DNA of 64,000 nucleotides from Verrucomicrobiota bacterium (GCA_017301995.1 JAFLEH010000025.1:53981-117980), one strand, 5' to 3'. Shown: positions 29,172 through 36,486, counted from the first letter of the stretch. Notes: generated by a model not told the origin, from the letters alone. Program-made: numbers and translations.

Positions 29172-29369
29172 CCCCCGGAATCTGGCGTTGTTTTTTCCGG
29201 GACCCGGATCATGAGACACTCCTTCGGGTGAGCCGGGCCAGTGATCCGCTCGCCCTGGGCAGCGACCTGCCGGTGAAGCTGTGTCTTGCGCGGCGCAGGC
29301 CGACGGAGATGAGCCTTCAGCCCGAAATCCGAAGTTCAAGACAGGTTGGACGCTCGGATTTTCATTGTA
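29172..29369. other. Non-coding DNA with dispersed repeat and truncated cassette
   Basis: No intact gene. CCCGAAATCCGAAGTT at 29321-29336 is a third copy of the repeat flanking the ISL3 region. In minus-strand reading, a new cassette appears to start just after the attC core (ATGAAAATCCGAGCG near 29350-29364) but stops after 10 codons where the dispersed repeat begins, suggesting that the array was cut by a rearrangement at this point. Confidence 0.5.
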
Positions 29370-29465
29370 GACGAACGACCCAAGCTCAGCGACCCGGCGC
29401 ACGGGACGTAACGATTGCAACCGCGACGCCCCCGCCGGGTTCGCTGCAGCGCCTGGTTAGCCGTC
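29370..29465 (-). other. attC recombination site (cassette block B, outer)
   Basis: Minus-strand reading: left box GGCTAAC, stem GCTGCAGCGAACCCGGCG (plus 29433-29450), central loop, right stem CGCCGGGTCGCTGAGC (plus 29384-29399), right core GTTCGTC. The 18-nt arm equals the 16-nt arm plus two unpaired bases, the extrahelical-base signature of folded attC sites. Confidence 0.85.
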
Positions 29466-29474
29466 AATGTCATA

Positions 29475-29762
29475 TCAATGAAAGAATCCTCCAACAAAAA
29501 ACACTGCAAGCAGAATCCATCCGACAGTCTCGAATGACGGCCAGCGTCTTCCCAAAAAAAGTATGCACACCAGCGGGACACAAAGGGCAATTACGCTAAG
29601 GGCTGGAAGCAAACCAAACTCGTAATGTGTGGTCGGCGGTGATGTGGAGGGGTCAGCAACTGGCTTCACTGCCCGAGGAATCGCGATGAGCAGAAGGAAA
29701 AGTGTGACCAGTAAGGCGACGCTACCGCGTCGCCAAGGAAATGGAGCAGCCGATTGTTGCAT
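29475..29762 (-). CDS. Cassette-encoded small membrane protein
   Basis: 95 residues, not recognised. Hydrophobic segments at about 13-30 (GSVALLVTLFLLLIAIPRAV), 48-70 (FGLLPALSVIALCVPLVCIL) and 78-94 (TVGWILLAVFFVGGFF). ATG at 29760-29762 follows the GTTAAC core of the upstream attC by 13 bp, and the next attC begins 9 bp after its stop, so the gene fills one cassette exactly. Likely inner-membrane; function unknown. Confidence 0.65.
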   Translation of the reverse strand: MQQSAAPFPWRRGSVALLVTLFLLLIAIPRAVKPVADPSTSPPTTHYEFGLLPALSVIALCVPLVCILFLGRRWPSFETVGWILLAVFFVGGFFH

Positions 29763-29771
29763 ACGCGCGCT

Positions 29772-29897
29772 GATAGTTAACGTTTGAGGCCTGGCAACCC
29801 GCTACCGGGAGCGGCCCTCCGATTCTGGTTGAGGTTTGTCACTACTCTCCGACTTCGGCTCAGGGCGGGTAGCGGGTTTCCCAGCGCCTTGTTCGGC
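29772..29897 (-). other. attC recombination site (cassette block B, inner)
   Basis: Minus-strand reading: left box GCCGAAC (plus 29891-29897), stem CTGGGAAACCCGCTACC (plus 29868-29884), right stem GGTAGCGGGTTGCCAG (plus 29791-29806), right core GTTAACT. The arms differ by one base plus a mismatch. The site encodes the C-terminal tail of the upstream gene. Its stem is nearly identical to that of the attC at 63222-63349. Confidence 0.85.
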
Positions 29898-30326
29898 TCG
29901 TTTGATTCGAAGGTTTAGGGACTTCGCGAGCTTGGGGAATCCAAAGAGCGAAGAAGCTGGAAGAAACTTGATCCTCCTGCCAAACGCAGAGTCTCGGCGA
30001 AGGTGTAGCCAAACACCAGCTGGCTGCATCATGGTCGAAACAACCACCCGGATGTCCCTCAGATCAATCGACTCCTCCATCCCTCGATTTCTGATCACAA
30101 GGCGATCCCCGTCATCAAGCACTTCGTCCACATACTCTGAATTCAGGTGGGTGGCGAATAACGCTACGAGAACACCAACGAGAAAACCGATCACTATCGC
30201 CACATATCCTGATATCGCACTTGCCAGGCTCGAAATCAGGAGTGCCATTAGACCCGCGACGCATCCGGAGATCTTTGGGACGACCCGCTTCCCAAAGAAA
30301 GTCGCACAGGATGTGAGTCTCTTCAT
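29802..30326 (-). CDS. Cassette-encoded membrane protein with PH-like domain
   Basis: 174 residues. Two adjacent membrane helices at about 20-60 (VAGLMALLISSLASAISGYV, AIVIGFLVGVLVALFATHL), then a soluble beta-rich segment with DDGDRLVIRNRGMEESIDL and DIRVVVST, the pattern of small bacterial PH-like/DUF domains anchored by a helical hairpin (tentative). The tail (GKPATRPEPKSESSDKPQP...EGRSR) is encoded by the attC and is shared with an otherwise unrelated protein at 62773-63321. ATG at 30324-30326 lies 8 bp after leader copy B. Confidence 0.65.
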   Translation of the reverse strand: MKRLTSCATFFGKRVVPKISGCVAGLMALLISSLASAISGYVAIVIGFLVGVLVALFATHLNSEYVDEVLDDGDRLVIRNRGMEESIDLRDIRVVVSTMMQPAGVWLHLRRDSAFGRRIKFLPASSLFGFPKLAKSLNLRIKRAEQGAGKPATRPEPKSESSDKPQPESEGRSR

Positions 30327-30333
30327 TTCAGCC

Positions 30334-30582
30334 GAACAGTTTTGTTATGCTGAAAAACCGGTGAATACCTGCGCGCATGATGTGTGCGCCGGCGGGAGCG
30401 CGGGTATTATTCGGCCTTGATGGCGGGTTCCTGCATGGGCTTGGCGCGTTTTCATGGGCTCATGGTGTCAGGCCGGCCGCCGGGCGGCAAGCCGGGAGTT
30501 CCGGAATTTCCGGGAGGGGCTGGCGGCGGGGGCTTGCGGATTTCTCAGCCGGGGCGTTCCACGGTCATGGCGGGGCTGCCGG
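30334..30582 (-). repeat. Leader repeat copy B (attI-like)
   Basis: Closely similar to copy C (32108-32355) over ~250 bp and to copy A. In minus-strand reading it ends AACAAAACTG|TTC and then the cassette sequence GGCTGAA begins. The far end overlaps the 3' end of a coding remnant (30545-30786). Confidence 0.85.
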
Positions 30583-30786
30583 CCTCGTTGCCGGTGCCGA
30601 GGATGACGAAGACCTTGAAGCTGGCGCGGGTGCCGGGCTGGGTGAGGCCGAAGCCGGTGAGGAATTCGCGCGGATCGGCCGGGGTGTGGGTGGCCGGGGT
30701 CACGGCGTCCTGCTCGTCGTAGGTTTCGCCGGGGGTGCCGCGCAGTTCGTAGCGGGAGAGGTCGGGGTCGGCGGGGGGGCGTAAGA
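30545..30786 (-). pseudogene. 3' fragment of a secreted fibronectin-III-like protein gene
   Basis: Open frame with strong GC3 coding bias and no start, about 80 codons ending in TGA 30545-30547. Translation includes DLSRYELRGTPGETYDEQDA and SFKVFVILGTGNEAGSPAMT, ending VERPG, which resembles the last strands of a fibronectin type III or similar beta domain of exported Verrucomicrobial proteins (tentative). The 5' part is absent: upstream sequence is unrelated. A shorter relative ends copy C (32318-32386), so this 3' end travelled together with the leader repeat. Confidence 0.55.
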
Positions 30787-30863
30787 ATGTGACTGTCTCC
30801 TTGGTGTTCAGTACGGAAACGTACGCGGATTGGTGTGGAATTTGTGGCTGTTCTAACGATCAG

Positions 30864-31130
30864 TCACGGGGCCCCGATCCGTCTTCGCTTGGGGCGCGGT
30901 TCGTCCCCCGCGACGATCTCGCCCCGGGGGACCAAGGACATCGCCCGGACAAATGCCGAATGGGATGCTCCTTTGGCCCTCTCGGAAATGATGTCGAGGG
31001 TCTGCATGGCGGAAAGCTTTTCTGCCACCGCAAGACTCACAAAATGGTTGATGGAAATGCCATCGGCTTCCGCGGCCTGTTTGAGGTTGCGGTGCAGTGA
31101 GTCGGGAAGTCGAAGGCTCAATGTGCTCAT
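30864..31130 (-). CDS. Ribbon-helix-helix antitoxin-like protein
   Basis: 88 residues from ATG 31128-31130. STLSLRLPDSLHRNLKQAAE followed by DGISINHFVSLAVAEKLSAM is a ribbon-helix-helix DNA-binding fold of the HicB/CopG type, with the first strand contacting DNA and hydrophobic positions kept. A ~35-residue polar tail (PRGEIVAGDEPRPKRRR) could contact a toxin. The ATG overlaps the stop of a PIN-domain fragment (ATGA), the usual spacing of a toxin-antitoxin pair, but the toxin is truncated, so this is probably an orphan antitoxin. Confidence 0.72.
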   Translation of the reverse strand: MSTLSLRLPDSLHRNLKQAAEADGISINHFVSLAVAEKLSAMQTLDIISERAKGASHSAFVRAMSLVPRGEIVAGDEPRPKRRRIGAP

Positions 31131-31282
31131 GGCAGGAGATTCAAAAAGGTTGATGGGGTTACAGTGGAGATTCCGAATTGGGATGCGGGCAGGAAATCCT
31201 TGCGGTTGAAGGTGACGATATGGGTCTTTAAATGTGGTGGCACGGCGGCGCAAGACTCATTGAGCGAAGCGAACGCGGGAGC
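31127..31282 (-). pseudogene. Truncated PIN-domain (VapC-like) toxin
   Basis: About 50 codons without a start, ending in TGA 31127-31129. HLKTHIVTFNRKDFLPASQF then GISTVTPSTFLNLL is the C-terminal segment of PIN-domain RNases (the VTxNxxDF region with the last catalytic acidic residue, then the TPxxFL strand). The N-terminal half with the other catalytic Asp residues is missing: upstream of about 31282 the sequence switches to the end of a cassette. The downstream RHH gene would have been its antitoxin. Confidence 0.7.
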
Positions 31283-31322
31283 TCATCCGCCGTTGCCACC
31301 CACGACGTGTTCTCTCCGTTCT

Positions 31323-31604
31323 TCATTTGGGCAGAATCGCGGAACTCAACCATTGTGTCGCTGCCTCAAGTGCGAGATCCAAACTCTCGAAATCCCACTC
31401 ACCATGTAGAGCCTCGCCTAATTCAAAGTAGTCGACTGTGACCCCATCCCGATCGTCAGAACAGAATATCTCTACACCCCGGCTATCCACCGAACCCTCC
31501 ACGAACGAGCACCATTCCGATCCACCTTCGTTGACGGTAGCGCCCACCTCCAAGAGGCCCGTCTTGGCGCTCGAAAGAAGGGCTCTATACTCGGCGATAT
31601 TCAT
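31323..31604 (-). CDS. Cassette-encoded small acidic protein
   Basis: 93 residues from ATG 31602-31604, placed 3-5 bp after the GTTCTC core of the attC, so an upstream in-frame ATG inside the attC is not used. Not recognised. Sequence is acidic with alternating strands and a C-terminal helix (GVEIFCSDDRDGVTVDYFEL, then LDLALEAATQWLSSAI); looks like a small soluble alpha/beta protein of the immunity-protein kind, but this is only a resemblance. The following DNA (31283-31322) appears to be a truncated attC joined to the PIN fragment. Confidence 0.6.
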   Translation of the reverse strand: MNIAEYRALLSSAKTGLLEVGATVNEGGSEWCSFVEGSVDSRGVEIFCSDDRDGVTVDYFELGEALHGEWDFESLDLALEAATQWLSSAILPK

Positions 31605-31606
31605 TG

Positions 31607-31716
31607 AGAGAACGTTAGATGCGCTGGCACCGGCCAGCAACTAGAAGGAGAACGTTTGATGTGATGTCACCGCGTCAATGCGGTGGCTTTGGAATGAGAT
31701 TGAAAAGCTGTTGGGA
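31607..31716 (-). other. attC-like site, possibly tandem (cassette block C)
   Basis: Minus-strand reading: left box CCCAAC (plus 31711-31716), stem CCACCGC/GCGGTG, core AACGTTCTCC (31647-31656); then a second hairpin GCTGGC/GCCAGC and a second core CTAACGTTCTC (31607-31617) directly before the next gene. Two successive GTTCTC cores suggest one attC followed by a minimal gene-less cassette or a decayed second site. Confidence 0.6.
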
Positions 31717-31755
31717 GGTTGACATCCATGAGTTTTTCTGCCTTTGTAGGTGTGC

Positions 31756-32097
31756 TCATTCACCGTAGATATAGGTTAGTGAGCGCCGGTTCAAGATAAT
31801 GCGTGAAGCTGTGATATCCGATTTGTCAAATTTGATCGTCACTCGATAGACTTCGTCATACCTACCGTTTGCATACGGGCGAACTTCCTTGCCGGTGTTG
31901 TCAAACGCGTGTACTTCGTATCCTTTGAATCGCTCGTTGAGGGCCTTGGCTGCCTTCAATTCTGATTCCTGTGTGCTTGCCCCTTCAAAGTAGCCCTTCA
32001 TGTCCGATTCATTGCCCCAATAGCCGTGCCGATCGGGATGATTGCAGGCAATCAGGGCCAACGAAGCAATGCAGCAAGGAACAATCAGGCGGTTCAT
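31756..32097 (-). CDS. Cassette-encoded lipoprotein
   Basis: 113 residues from ATG 32095-32097. Signal peptide with lipobox ASLALIAC (cysteine about residue 18), so probably a lipid-anchored periplasmic protein. The mature part has a helix (STQESELKAAKALNERFKGY) and a beta-rich tail (YDEVYRVTIKFDKSDITASR). No family recognised. Base composition is near 50 percent GC. It lies directly after leader copy C with the junction GTTC|TGCCAAGAAAATG, which is almost the same as the junction of the plus-strand cassette at 62165. Confidence 0.68.
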   Translation of the reverse strand: MNRLIVPCCIASLALIACNHPDRHGYWGNESDMKGYFEGASTQESELKAAKALNERFKGYEVHAFDNTGKEVRPYANGRYDEVYRVTIKFDKSDITASRIILNRRSLTYIYGE

Positions 32098-32107
32098 TTT
32101 CTTGGCA

Positions 32108-32355
32108 GAACAGTTTTGTTATGCCGAAAAACCGGTGAATACCTGCGCGCATGATGCGTGCGCCGGCGGGAGCGCGGGTATTATTCGGCCAGGATGGCGG
32201 GTTCCTGCATGGGCGTGGCTCGTTTTCATGGGCTCATGGTGTCAGGCCGGCCGCCGGGCGGCAAGCCGGGAGTTCCGGAATTTCCGGGAGGGTCTGCGGC
32301 GGCGGTGTGCGGTTTTCTCAGCAGGGGCGTTCCACGGTCATGGCGGGGCGGCCGG
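32108..32355 (-). repeat. Leader repeat copy C (attI-like)
   Basis: About 250 bp, more than 85 percent identical by eye to copy B. Minus-strand order: end of a coding remnant, GC-rich segment (GGCTTGCCGCCCGGCGGCCG), palindrome AATACC...GGTATT with nested GCGCGCAT/ATGCGTGC, then AACAAAACTG|TTC and the first cassette gene. Confidence 0.85.
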
Positions 32356-32386
32356 TTTCGTGGTCGGTGTCCGGGATGGCGAACGC
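32318..32386 (-). pseudogene. Short 3' remnant related to the fragment at 30545-30786
   Basis: About 22 codons ending in TGA 32318-32320 with PAMTVERPC, matching PAMTVERPG of the longer remnant; preceding residues AFAIPDTDHETGR differ. Shows that the leader repeats are attached to 3' ends of related but not identical genes. Confidence 0.5.
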
Positions 32387-32517
32387 ATTGGCAGGTTGTC
32401 CGGGAAACCGTAGGCCGGAACCATCGGGCCGACTCTCCGATTGGTTGAAAATTCCCCTCGCTTTTCCGCGTTTAGGGGGCGATGCTGCCGTCCGGTAGGC
32501 GTCAACCCGCCCTCACG
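32387..32517. other. Upstream region of the OmpA-family gene
   Basis: No gene; short non-coding spacer between the leader-repeat remnant and the OmpA-family start, probably containing its promoter (A/T-richer TTGGTTGAAAATTCCCC around 32440-32456). Confidence 0.4.
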
Positions 32518-33867
32518 ATGCACCGTTCGAAACTTCCTTATTTTTTCCTGGCGTTGTCCGCCGTGCTCGCCATTGCCGCCGTGGTCATCATGGCGGTGAA
32601 AACCGGCGGTCTGGAGCGATTCCGGCGGCTGGCGTCGCCGCCCGCGGTCCCGGCCAAGCCGGCCGCTCCGGAGAAACCCGCGCCTCCGCCTCCGCCCGTC
32701 CCCGGCCTGCAGGATCCGATGCCGCCGGAGGATCCCGCGAAGGCGCTCGCCGACCTCGGGGTGAAAACCGGGGTGGCCGAGGCCGATCCGCACGCGCTGG
32801 TCAACAACATCGCCAAGGCCTTGGAATCCGGCGATTTTGACGCCTTCGCCCGCCTCGTGGGCAAGGATGCCTGCCCCGACCAAACGCTTTCCCAGCTCAA
32901 GGAGCTTTCGAAAGCCCACCCGCTCAAGGTCCGCCAGCCGGACGGTGTCCGCGAGATCGGCGAGTTGGAGTTGGACACCCGCACACGCTGGAGCCTCGAT
33001 CTGGAAGGAGCCGAGGCCGGCCACGACCGCATCTACCTCGACCTGCTGAAAAAGGACGGAAAATGGTCGGTCGAGAAACTGACCCTTCCGCCGCCGCCCG
33101 GCGAGCCGGTCCCGCGCGCGGTGCTGGCGGATTCGCTCGGCGTGGCCGACGCGTTTCTCCAGGCCGTGCTGCGGCAGGATTTTGAGTTCGCGTGCGATTT
33201 TGTGGATCCCAAAACCGTGTCGGACGTGAAGATCGCCACGCTTTGCATCATTTTCGAGGAAGGGAACTACCGGCTCCGGCAGTCGAAACCGCTGCGGGCG
33301 ATGTTCAGCCGCGGCGACACGACCGGCTACCTGGCCCACGTGCAGACCACCGGCACCACCGACGTCGCCCAGTTTTCCATCACCCTCCGCCAGCCGGCGC
33401 CGATGGCCAACTGGATCATCACCGAGATCAATCTGGACCAGCTTCTGGCCGACTACGCGAACCGCGTGGCCGGGGGCGACATCCACTACTCGCCGCTGGT
33501 CAAGAACCCGCAGGGCGGGGAAACCCTCGCGCTTTATTTCGGGTTCGACGAGGACGGAATCAATCCGCGCACCCGTCGGCAGTTGGAGATCGTGTCCCAT
33601 GTCCTGCGCGCCGATCCGGGGAAAAAGATCACCCTGAGCGGCCACACCGACGCCCTGGGCACCGCGGAATACAACAACAGCCTGTCCGCCCGGCGCGCCT
33701 CCACCGTGCGCGATTTTCTCATTTCCTCCGGGGTTTCCGCCACCCAGATCGTCACCGTGGCCAAGGGCGCGAGCCAACCGCGCCGCCCCAACGTCACCGA
33801 AACCGGCGAGGACGACCCCAAAGGCCGCCGCGCCAACCGCCGAACCGAGATCTATCTGGATTTCTGA
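32518..33867 (+). CDS. OmpA-family peptidoglycan-binding protein
   Basis: 449 residues from ATG 32518. N-terminal anchor helix (YFFLALSAVLAIAAVVIMAV), Pro/Ala-rich linker (residues ~35-65), a ~230-residue middle domain of two similar halves rich in ALESGDFDAFARLVG / AVLRQDFEFACDFVD-type helices, and a C-terminal OmpA domain (~320-449): LALYFGFDEDGINPRTRRQL, LSGHTDALGTAEYNNSLSAR with the conserved Asp and Arg that bind diaminopimelate, and RRANRRTEIYL. Inner-membrane-anchored and likely to grip peptidoglycan; could support an envelope-spanning machine, but it is a single gene separated from the others. Confidence 0.87.
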   Translation: MHRSKLPYFFLALSAVLAIAAVVIMAVKTGGLERFRRLASPPAVPAKPAAPEKPAPPPPPVPGLQDPMPPEDPAKALADLGVKTGVAEADPHALVNNIAKALESGDFDAFARLVGKDACPDQTLSQLKELSKAHPLKVRQPDGVREIGELELDTRTRWSLDLEGAEAGHDRIYLDLLKKDGKWSVEKLTLPPPPGEPVPRAVLADSLGVADAFLQAVLRQDFEFACDFVDPKTVSDVKIATLCIIFEEGNYRLRQSKPLRAMFSRGDTTGYLAHVQTTGTTDVAQFSITLRQPAPMANWIITEINLDQLLADYANRVAGGDIHYSPLVKNPQGGETLALYFGFDEDGINPRTRRQLEIVSHVLRADPGKKITLSGHTDALGTAEYNNSLSARRASTVRDFLISSGVSATQIVTVAKGASQPRRPNVTETGEDDPKGRRANRRTEIYLDF

Positions 33868-33991
33868 TTCGTTATCTCAAGATATAACATTATCCTCTTG
33901 ACAGAACGGCCGTTGTGGTGATTCTGGGAGCGATGCGGGAAGGCAGGTGCCTGCCGCCGATCCGTCCACTCCCTCCCTTTCATCCAGCACC

Positions 33992-35989
33992 ATGAATCCA
34001 TCGAACCAACCCTCCGACTGGCCGTTTGGCGAGTATTCGCTGGCGGCGGTGATGTTTACCGATGTCGTCGGCTTCAGTCTGCGCGCTGGCGAGGACGAGC
34101 GGGAGGCGCTGTCGATGCTGCAGCGGGATTTCACGCTGATGGGCCCGGTGATCGCCCGATATCAGGGACATTTGCTCAAGACCCTGGGTGACGGACAGTT
34201 GGTGTGTTTCCAGTCCGCCGCCAACGCGGTGAACTGCGCGATCGCGATCCAGCACGCGTTGCGTGAGGAGGCCATCGACCGTTCCGATCGGGAAATCCTG
34301 CGCCACCGGATCGGAATCCATCTTGGAGACGTGTTCGTTTCCGATACCGACGTGAATGGCAACGGTGTCAACATCGCGTCCCGTCTGCAAGGCCGGGCCG
34401 AACCGGGCGGCATCTGTATTTCGCAGACGGTTTACGATGTGGTGAGGCATCTGCGGACGATCCGGGTGAATTACCTGGGGCCGCAGGAACTCAAGAACAT
34501 CCGTGAGGCGGTTCCTATCTATCAGGTGTTCGCTGAGAGCGTGGCCGCCACCGCGGTTCCGCAGGTGGCCGGGCGCGCGCCGGAAACGGGCGTCGCCCTA
34601 ACCACTTCGGTCCGTTGCTCCCCGCGATCGATCAGAAAAACGGCGGCGGACGCGTTCCGGATCGCGGTGGTGGGAGATTTCGGGGGGCGCGCGAGCCGCG
34701 GATTGTTGGAATCCTGGGCGGGCCGTGCGGTTGAGGAGGTGGATCCGGACACCATTGGAAAACTGCTGTCGCGGGTGGAGCTGAGGATTCCCGGATTGGA
34801 CCAGCCGGACGCGCCGCACGTGTTGAAATTCCGGGGGCTGGAAGACTTCCATCCGGACCGTTTCGCACGGCAATGCGGGCCGCTGTGGCATCTGGCGGAT
34901 CTGAGAAAGCGGATCGAGCGCGCCGATCCCGCGGCAGAGGCCGAAGCCGAGGCGATGTTCCGCCTGCTGCCTGAGGCACCGGCGGCGGGCCGGGACGGAA
35001 AGTCCGAGACCGGGCGCGAGGTGGACGCAATCGTCCGCGGGTTCTTCGGATCCGGCGGTGGGCAGTCCCGCGATCGGGCGGAGGAGTTGTTGGAGAAGGT
35101 GGATGGAGAAATGACCCGCCAGTTGCGGGCGATTCTCGGCCACCCCGATTTCAAACGGTTGGAGGCCGGATGGACCGCGTTGTCCGAGTTGTCGGACCGG
35201 TTTGGCGATGACGATGATGTTAGCATATATCTTTGTGATGTTTCCAGAGGCGAGTTCATGGCCGACCTGTTGTCGGGGAGCGAGCCGGGAGCGGGATTGC
35301 ACGCGCTGATGGATGACGGGCCATGGGCCATGGTGATCTGCGATTATGCTTTCGCGCCGGTGCCGGAGGATATCGCGGCGCTCGAAGTGGCGGCGGCGGT
35401 CTGTTCTGCGGCGGGCACGCCGATGGTGGCGGCGGCCGATCCGCGCTTCGTCGGGTGCGAGGCGTTTCGCGGTCAGCCGGATCCGGCCGATTGGCTGCCA
35501 AACCTGCCGAACAACTGTCGGGACCGATGGGAGGCGCTCCGGTCTTCGGACGCGGCACGCTTCCTCGCACTGGCGGAGCCGCGCTATCTGCTGCGGACAC
35601 CTTACGGAAAGGGCAACGATCCGATCGGATTGTGCCCGTTTGACGAATTGCCCGCCACAGGGTGGCACGAATTCCTGCTCTGGGGCAATCCGGCGTTTCT
35701 GATAGGAAGGGTCCTTGCCGAGGCTTATCTATCCGAAGGCTGGTCGCTGCGGGCCGACCGCAGCGCCGCGGTGGACGAACGGCCGCTGCACCGCCACGTT
35801 TCCGGAGGGCGGGACGACGTCACGCCCTTCGCCGAAGCCTGGCTCTCCGAGCGAGCCGTGGGAGCCATGCTGGAAAAAGGCATCATCCCGCTGGTTTCCG
35901 ACCGCAGCCGCGACCTGATCCGCATTCCCGCGATCCAATCGGTTGCCTGTCCGCCCCGCGCCCTCGCCGGACCTTGGCAGGAGCGGTAG
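33992..35989 (+). CDS. Class III nucleotide cyclase fused to TssB- and TssC-like sheath domains
   Basis: 665 residues from ATG 33992. Residues ~15-180 are a class III adenylate/guanylate cyclase: FTDVVGFS (metal Asp ~23), LLKTLGDGQLVCF (substrate Lys ~68, metal Asp ~72), RIGIHLGDVF, and DVNGNGVNIASRLQG with the transition-state Asn and Arg (~127, ~131), so it looks catalytically complete. Residues ~220-330 resemble TssB/VipA: FRIAVVGDFGGRASRG and LKFRGLEDFHPDRFA. Residues ~370-665 resemble TssC/VipB: ILGHPDFKRLEAGWTALSEL, WAMVICDYAFAPVPEDI, FLALAEPRYLLRTPYG and LLWGNPAFLIGRVLAEAYL. Both contractile-sheath subunits are thus joined in one chain behind a signalling enzyme. No other type VI or phage-tail gene is nearby. 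Cytoplasmic by absence of signal or helices. Domain calls are by motif recognition. Confidence 0.8.
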   Translation: MNPSNQPSDWPFGEYSLAAVMFTDVVGFSLRAGEDEREALSMLQRDFTLMGPVIARYQGHLLKTLGDGQLVCFQSAANAVNCAIAIQHALREEAIDRSDREILRHRIGIHLGDVFVSDTDVNGNGVNIASRLQGRAEPGGICISQTVYDVVRHLRTIRVNYLGPQELKNIREAVPIYQVFAESVAATAVPQVAGRAPETGVALTTSVRCSPRSIRKTAADAFRIAVVGDFGGRASRGLLESWAGRAVEEVDPDTIGKLLSRVELRIPGLDQPDAPHVLKFRGLEDFHPDRFARQCGPLWHLADLRKRIERADPAAEAEAEAMFRLLPEAPAAGRDGKSETGREVDAIVRGFFGSGGGQSRDRAEELLEKVDGEMTRQLRAILGHPDFKRLEAGWTALSELSDRFGDDDDVSIYLCDVSRGEFMADLLSGSEPGAGLHALMDDGPWAMVICDYAFAPVPEDIAALEVAAAVCSAAGTPMVAAADPRFVGCEAFRGQPDPADWLPNLPNNCRDRWEALRSSDAARFLALAEPRYLLRTPYGKGNDPIGLCPFDELPATGWHEFLLWGNPAFLIGRVLAEAYLSEGWSLRADRSAAVDERPLHRHVSGGRDDVTPFAEAWLSERAVGAMLEKGIIPLVSDRSRDLIRIPAIQSVACPPRALAGPWQER

Positions 35990-35997
35990 CCGATTGT

Positions 35998-36456
35998 CTA
36001 ACGACTCAGATCCTCCTGATAGAGCACCTTGAAGCCGCTGGTGTGGAGCAATGAGACGGTGAATCCGAAATCCTCCACCCGCAGCGCGAGCAGCGAATGT
36101 CCGGCGGATTCGGTTAGTAGCGCGTAGGCGAAGTCCACGTTGATTTCCGCCGCCATGAGCACCTCCAGGCATTGCAGCAGCCCCGGTCCGCTTTCGCGCA
36201 GGCCCACCACGACCATTTCGCACTCGGTGTGCGGGATGCCCTTTTCGATAAACAGCGTGGAGGTCGCGTCGGGGTCGGAAACCATCATCCGCGCGATGGT
36301 CACGTCGCGCGAGTCCTGCACGCTGAGTCCCACCACTTCGATCGCCGAATTCCGCAACAACCGGACCAGCGACGCGAGCGCTCCGGAGCGGTTGGGCAGC
36401 ATGACCGAAAACTGCCGGGCGGGCGCTCCGTGATCGATGACTTTTCCGAATTCCAT
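35998..36456 (-). CDS. Tandem ACT-domain protein
   Basis: 152 residues with two ACT domains: residues ~14-80 (FSVMLPNRSGALASLVRLLR...) and ~85-150 (LLQCLEVLMAAEINVDFAYA, SLLALRVEDFGFTVSLLHTS). Stand-alone double-ACT proteins bind amino acids and act as regulators or regulatory subunits, for example in branched-chain or aromatic amino-acid pathways. The effector is not evident. Convergent with the cyclase fusion gene (8-bp gap) and 30 bp downstream of the ankyrin gene, so it may be the second gene of that operon. Confidence 0.82.
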   Translation of the reverse strand: MEFGKVIDHGAPARQFSVMLPNRSGALASLVRLLRNSAIEVVGLSVQDSRDVTIARMMVSDPDATSTLFIEKGIPHTECEMVVVGLRESGPGLLQCLEVLMAAEINVDFAYALLTESAGHSLLALRVEDFGFTVSLLHTSGFKVLYQEDLSR

Positions 36457-36486
36457 GGTGTGCGGATGGGTGTGGGGTGCAAGGTT

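Noticed and set aside
30377..30784. Plus-strand reading frame through leader copy B (and similar at 27523 and 32151)
   Set aside because: Considered as a repeated small gene (MxRAPAGARVLFG...), but the frame is not conserved among the three copies to a common stop and the minus strand carries a real gene remnant at its far end.
26461..31640. Possible CRISPR array from repeated palindromes
   Set aside because: Repeats are not direct, not evenly spaced and differ in sequence; they fit attC structure instead, and no cas gene is present.
33992..35989. Evidence for a full type VI secretion locus
   Set aside because: No Hcp, VgrG, ClpV, TssJLM or baseplate gene occurs in the neighbouring DNA; the sheath domains are isolated in the fusion.
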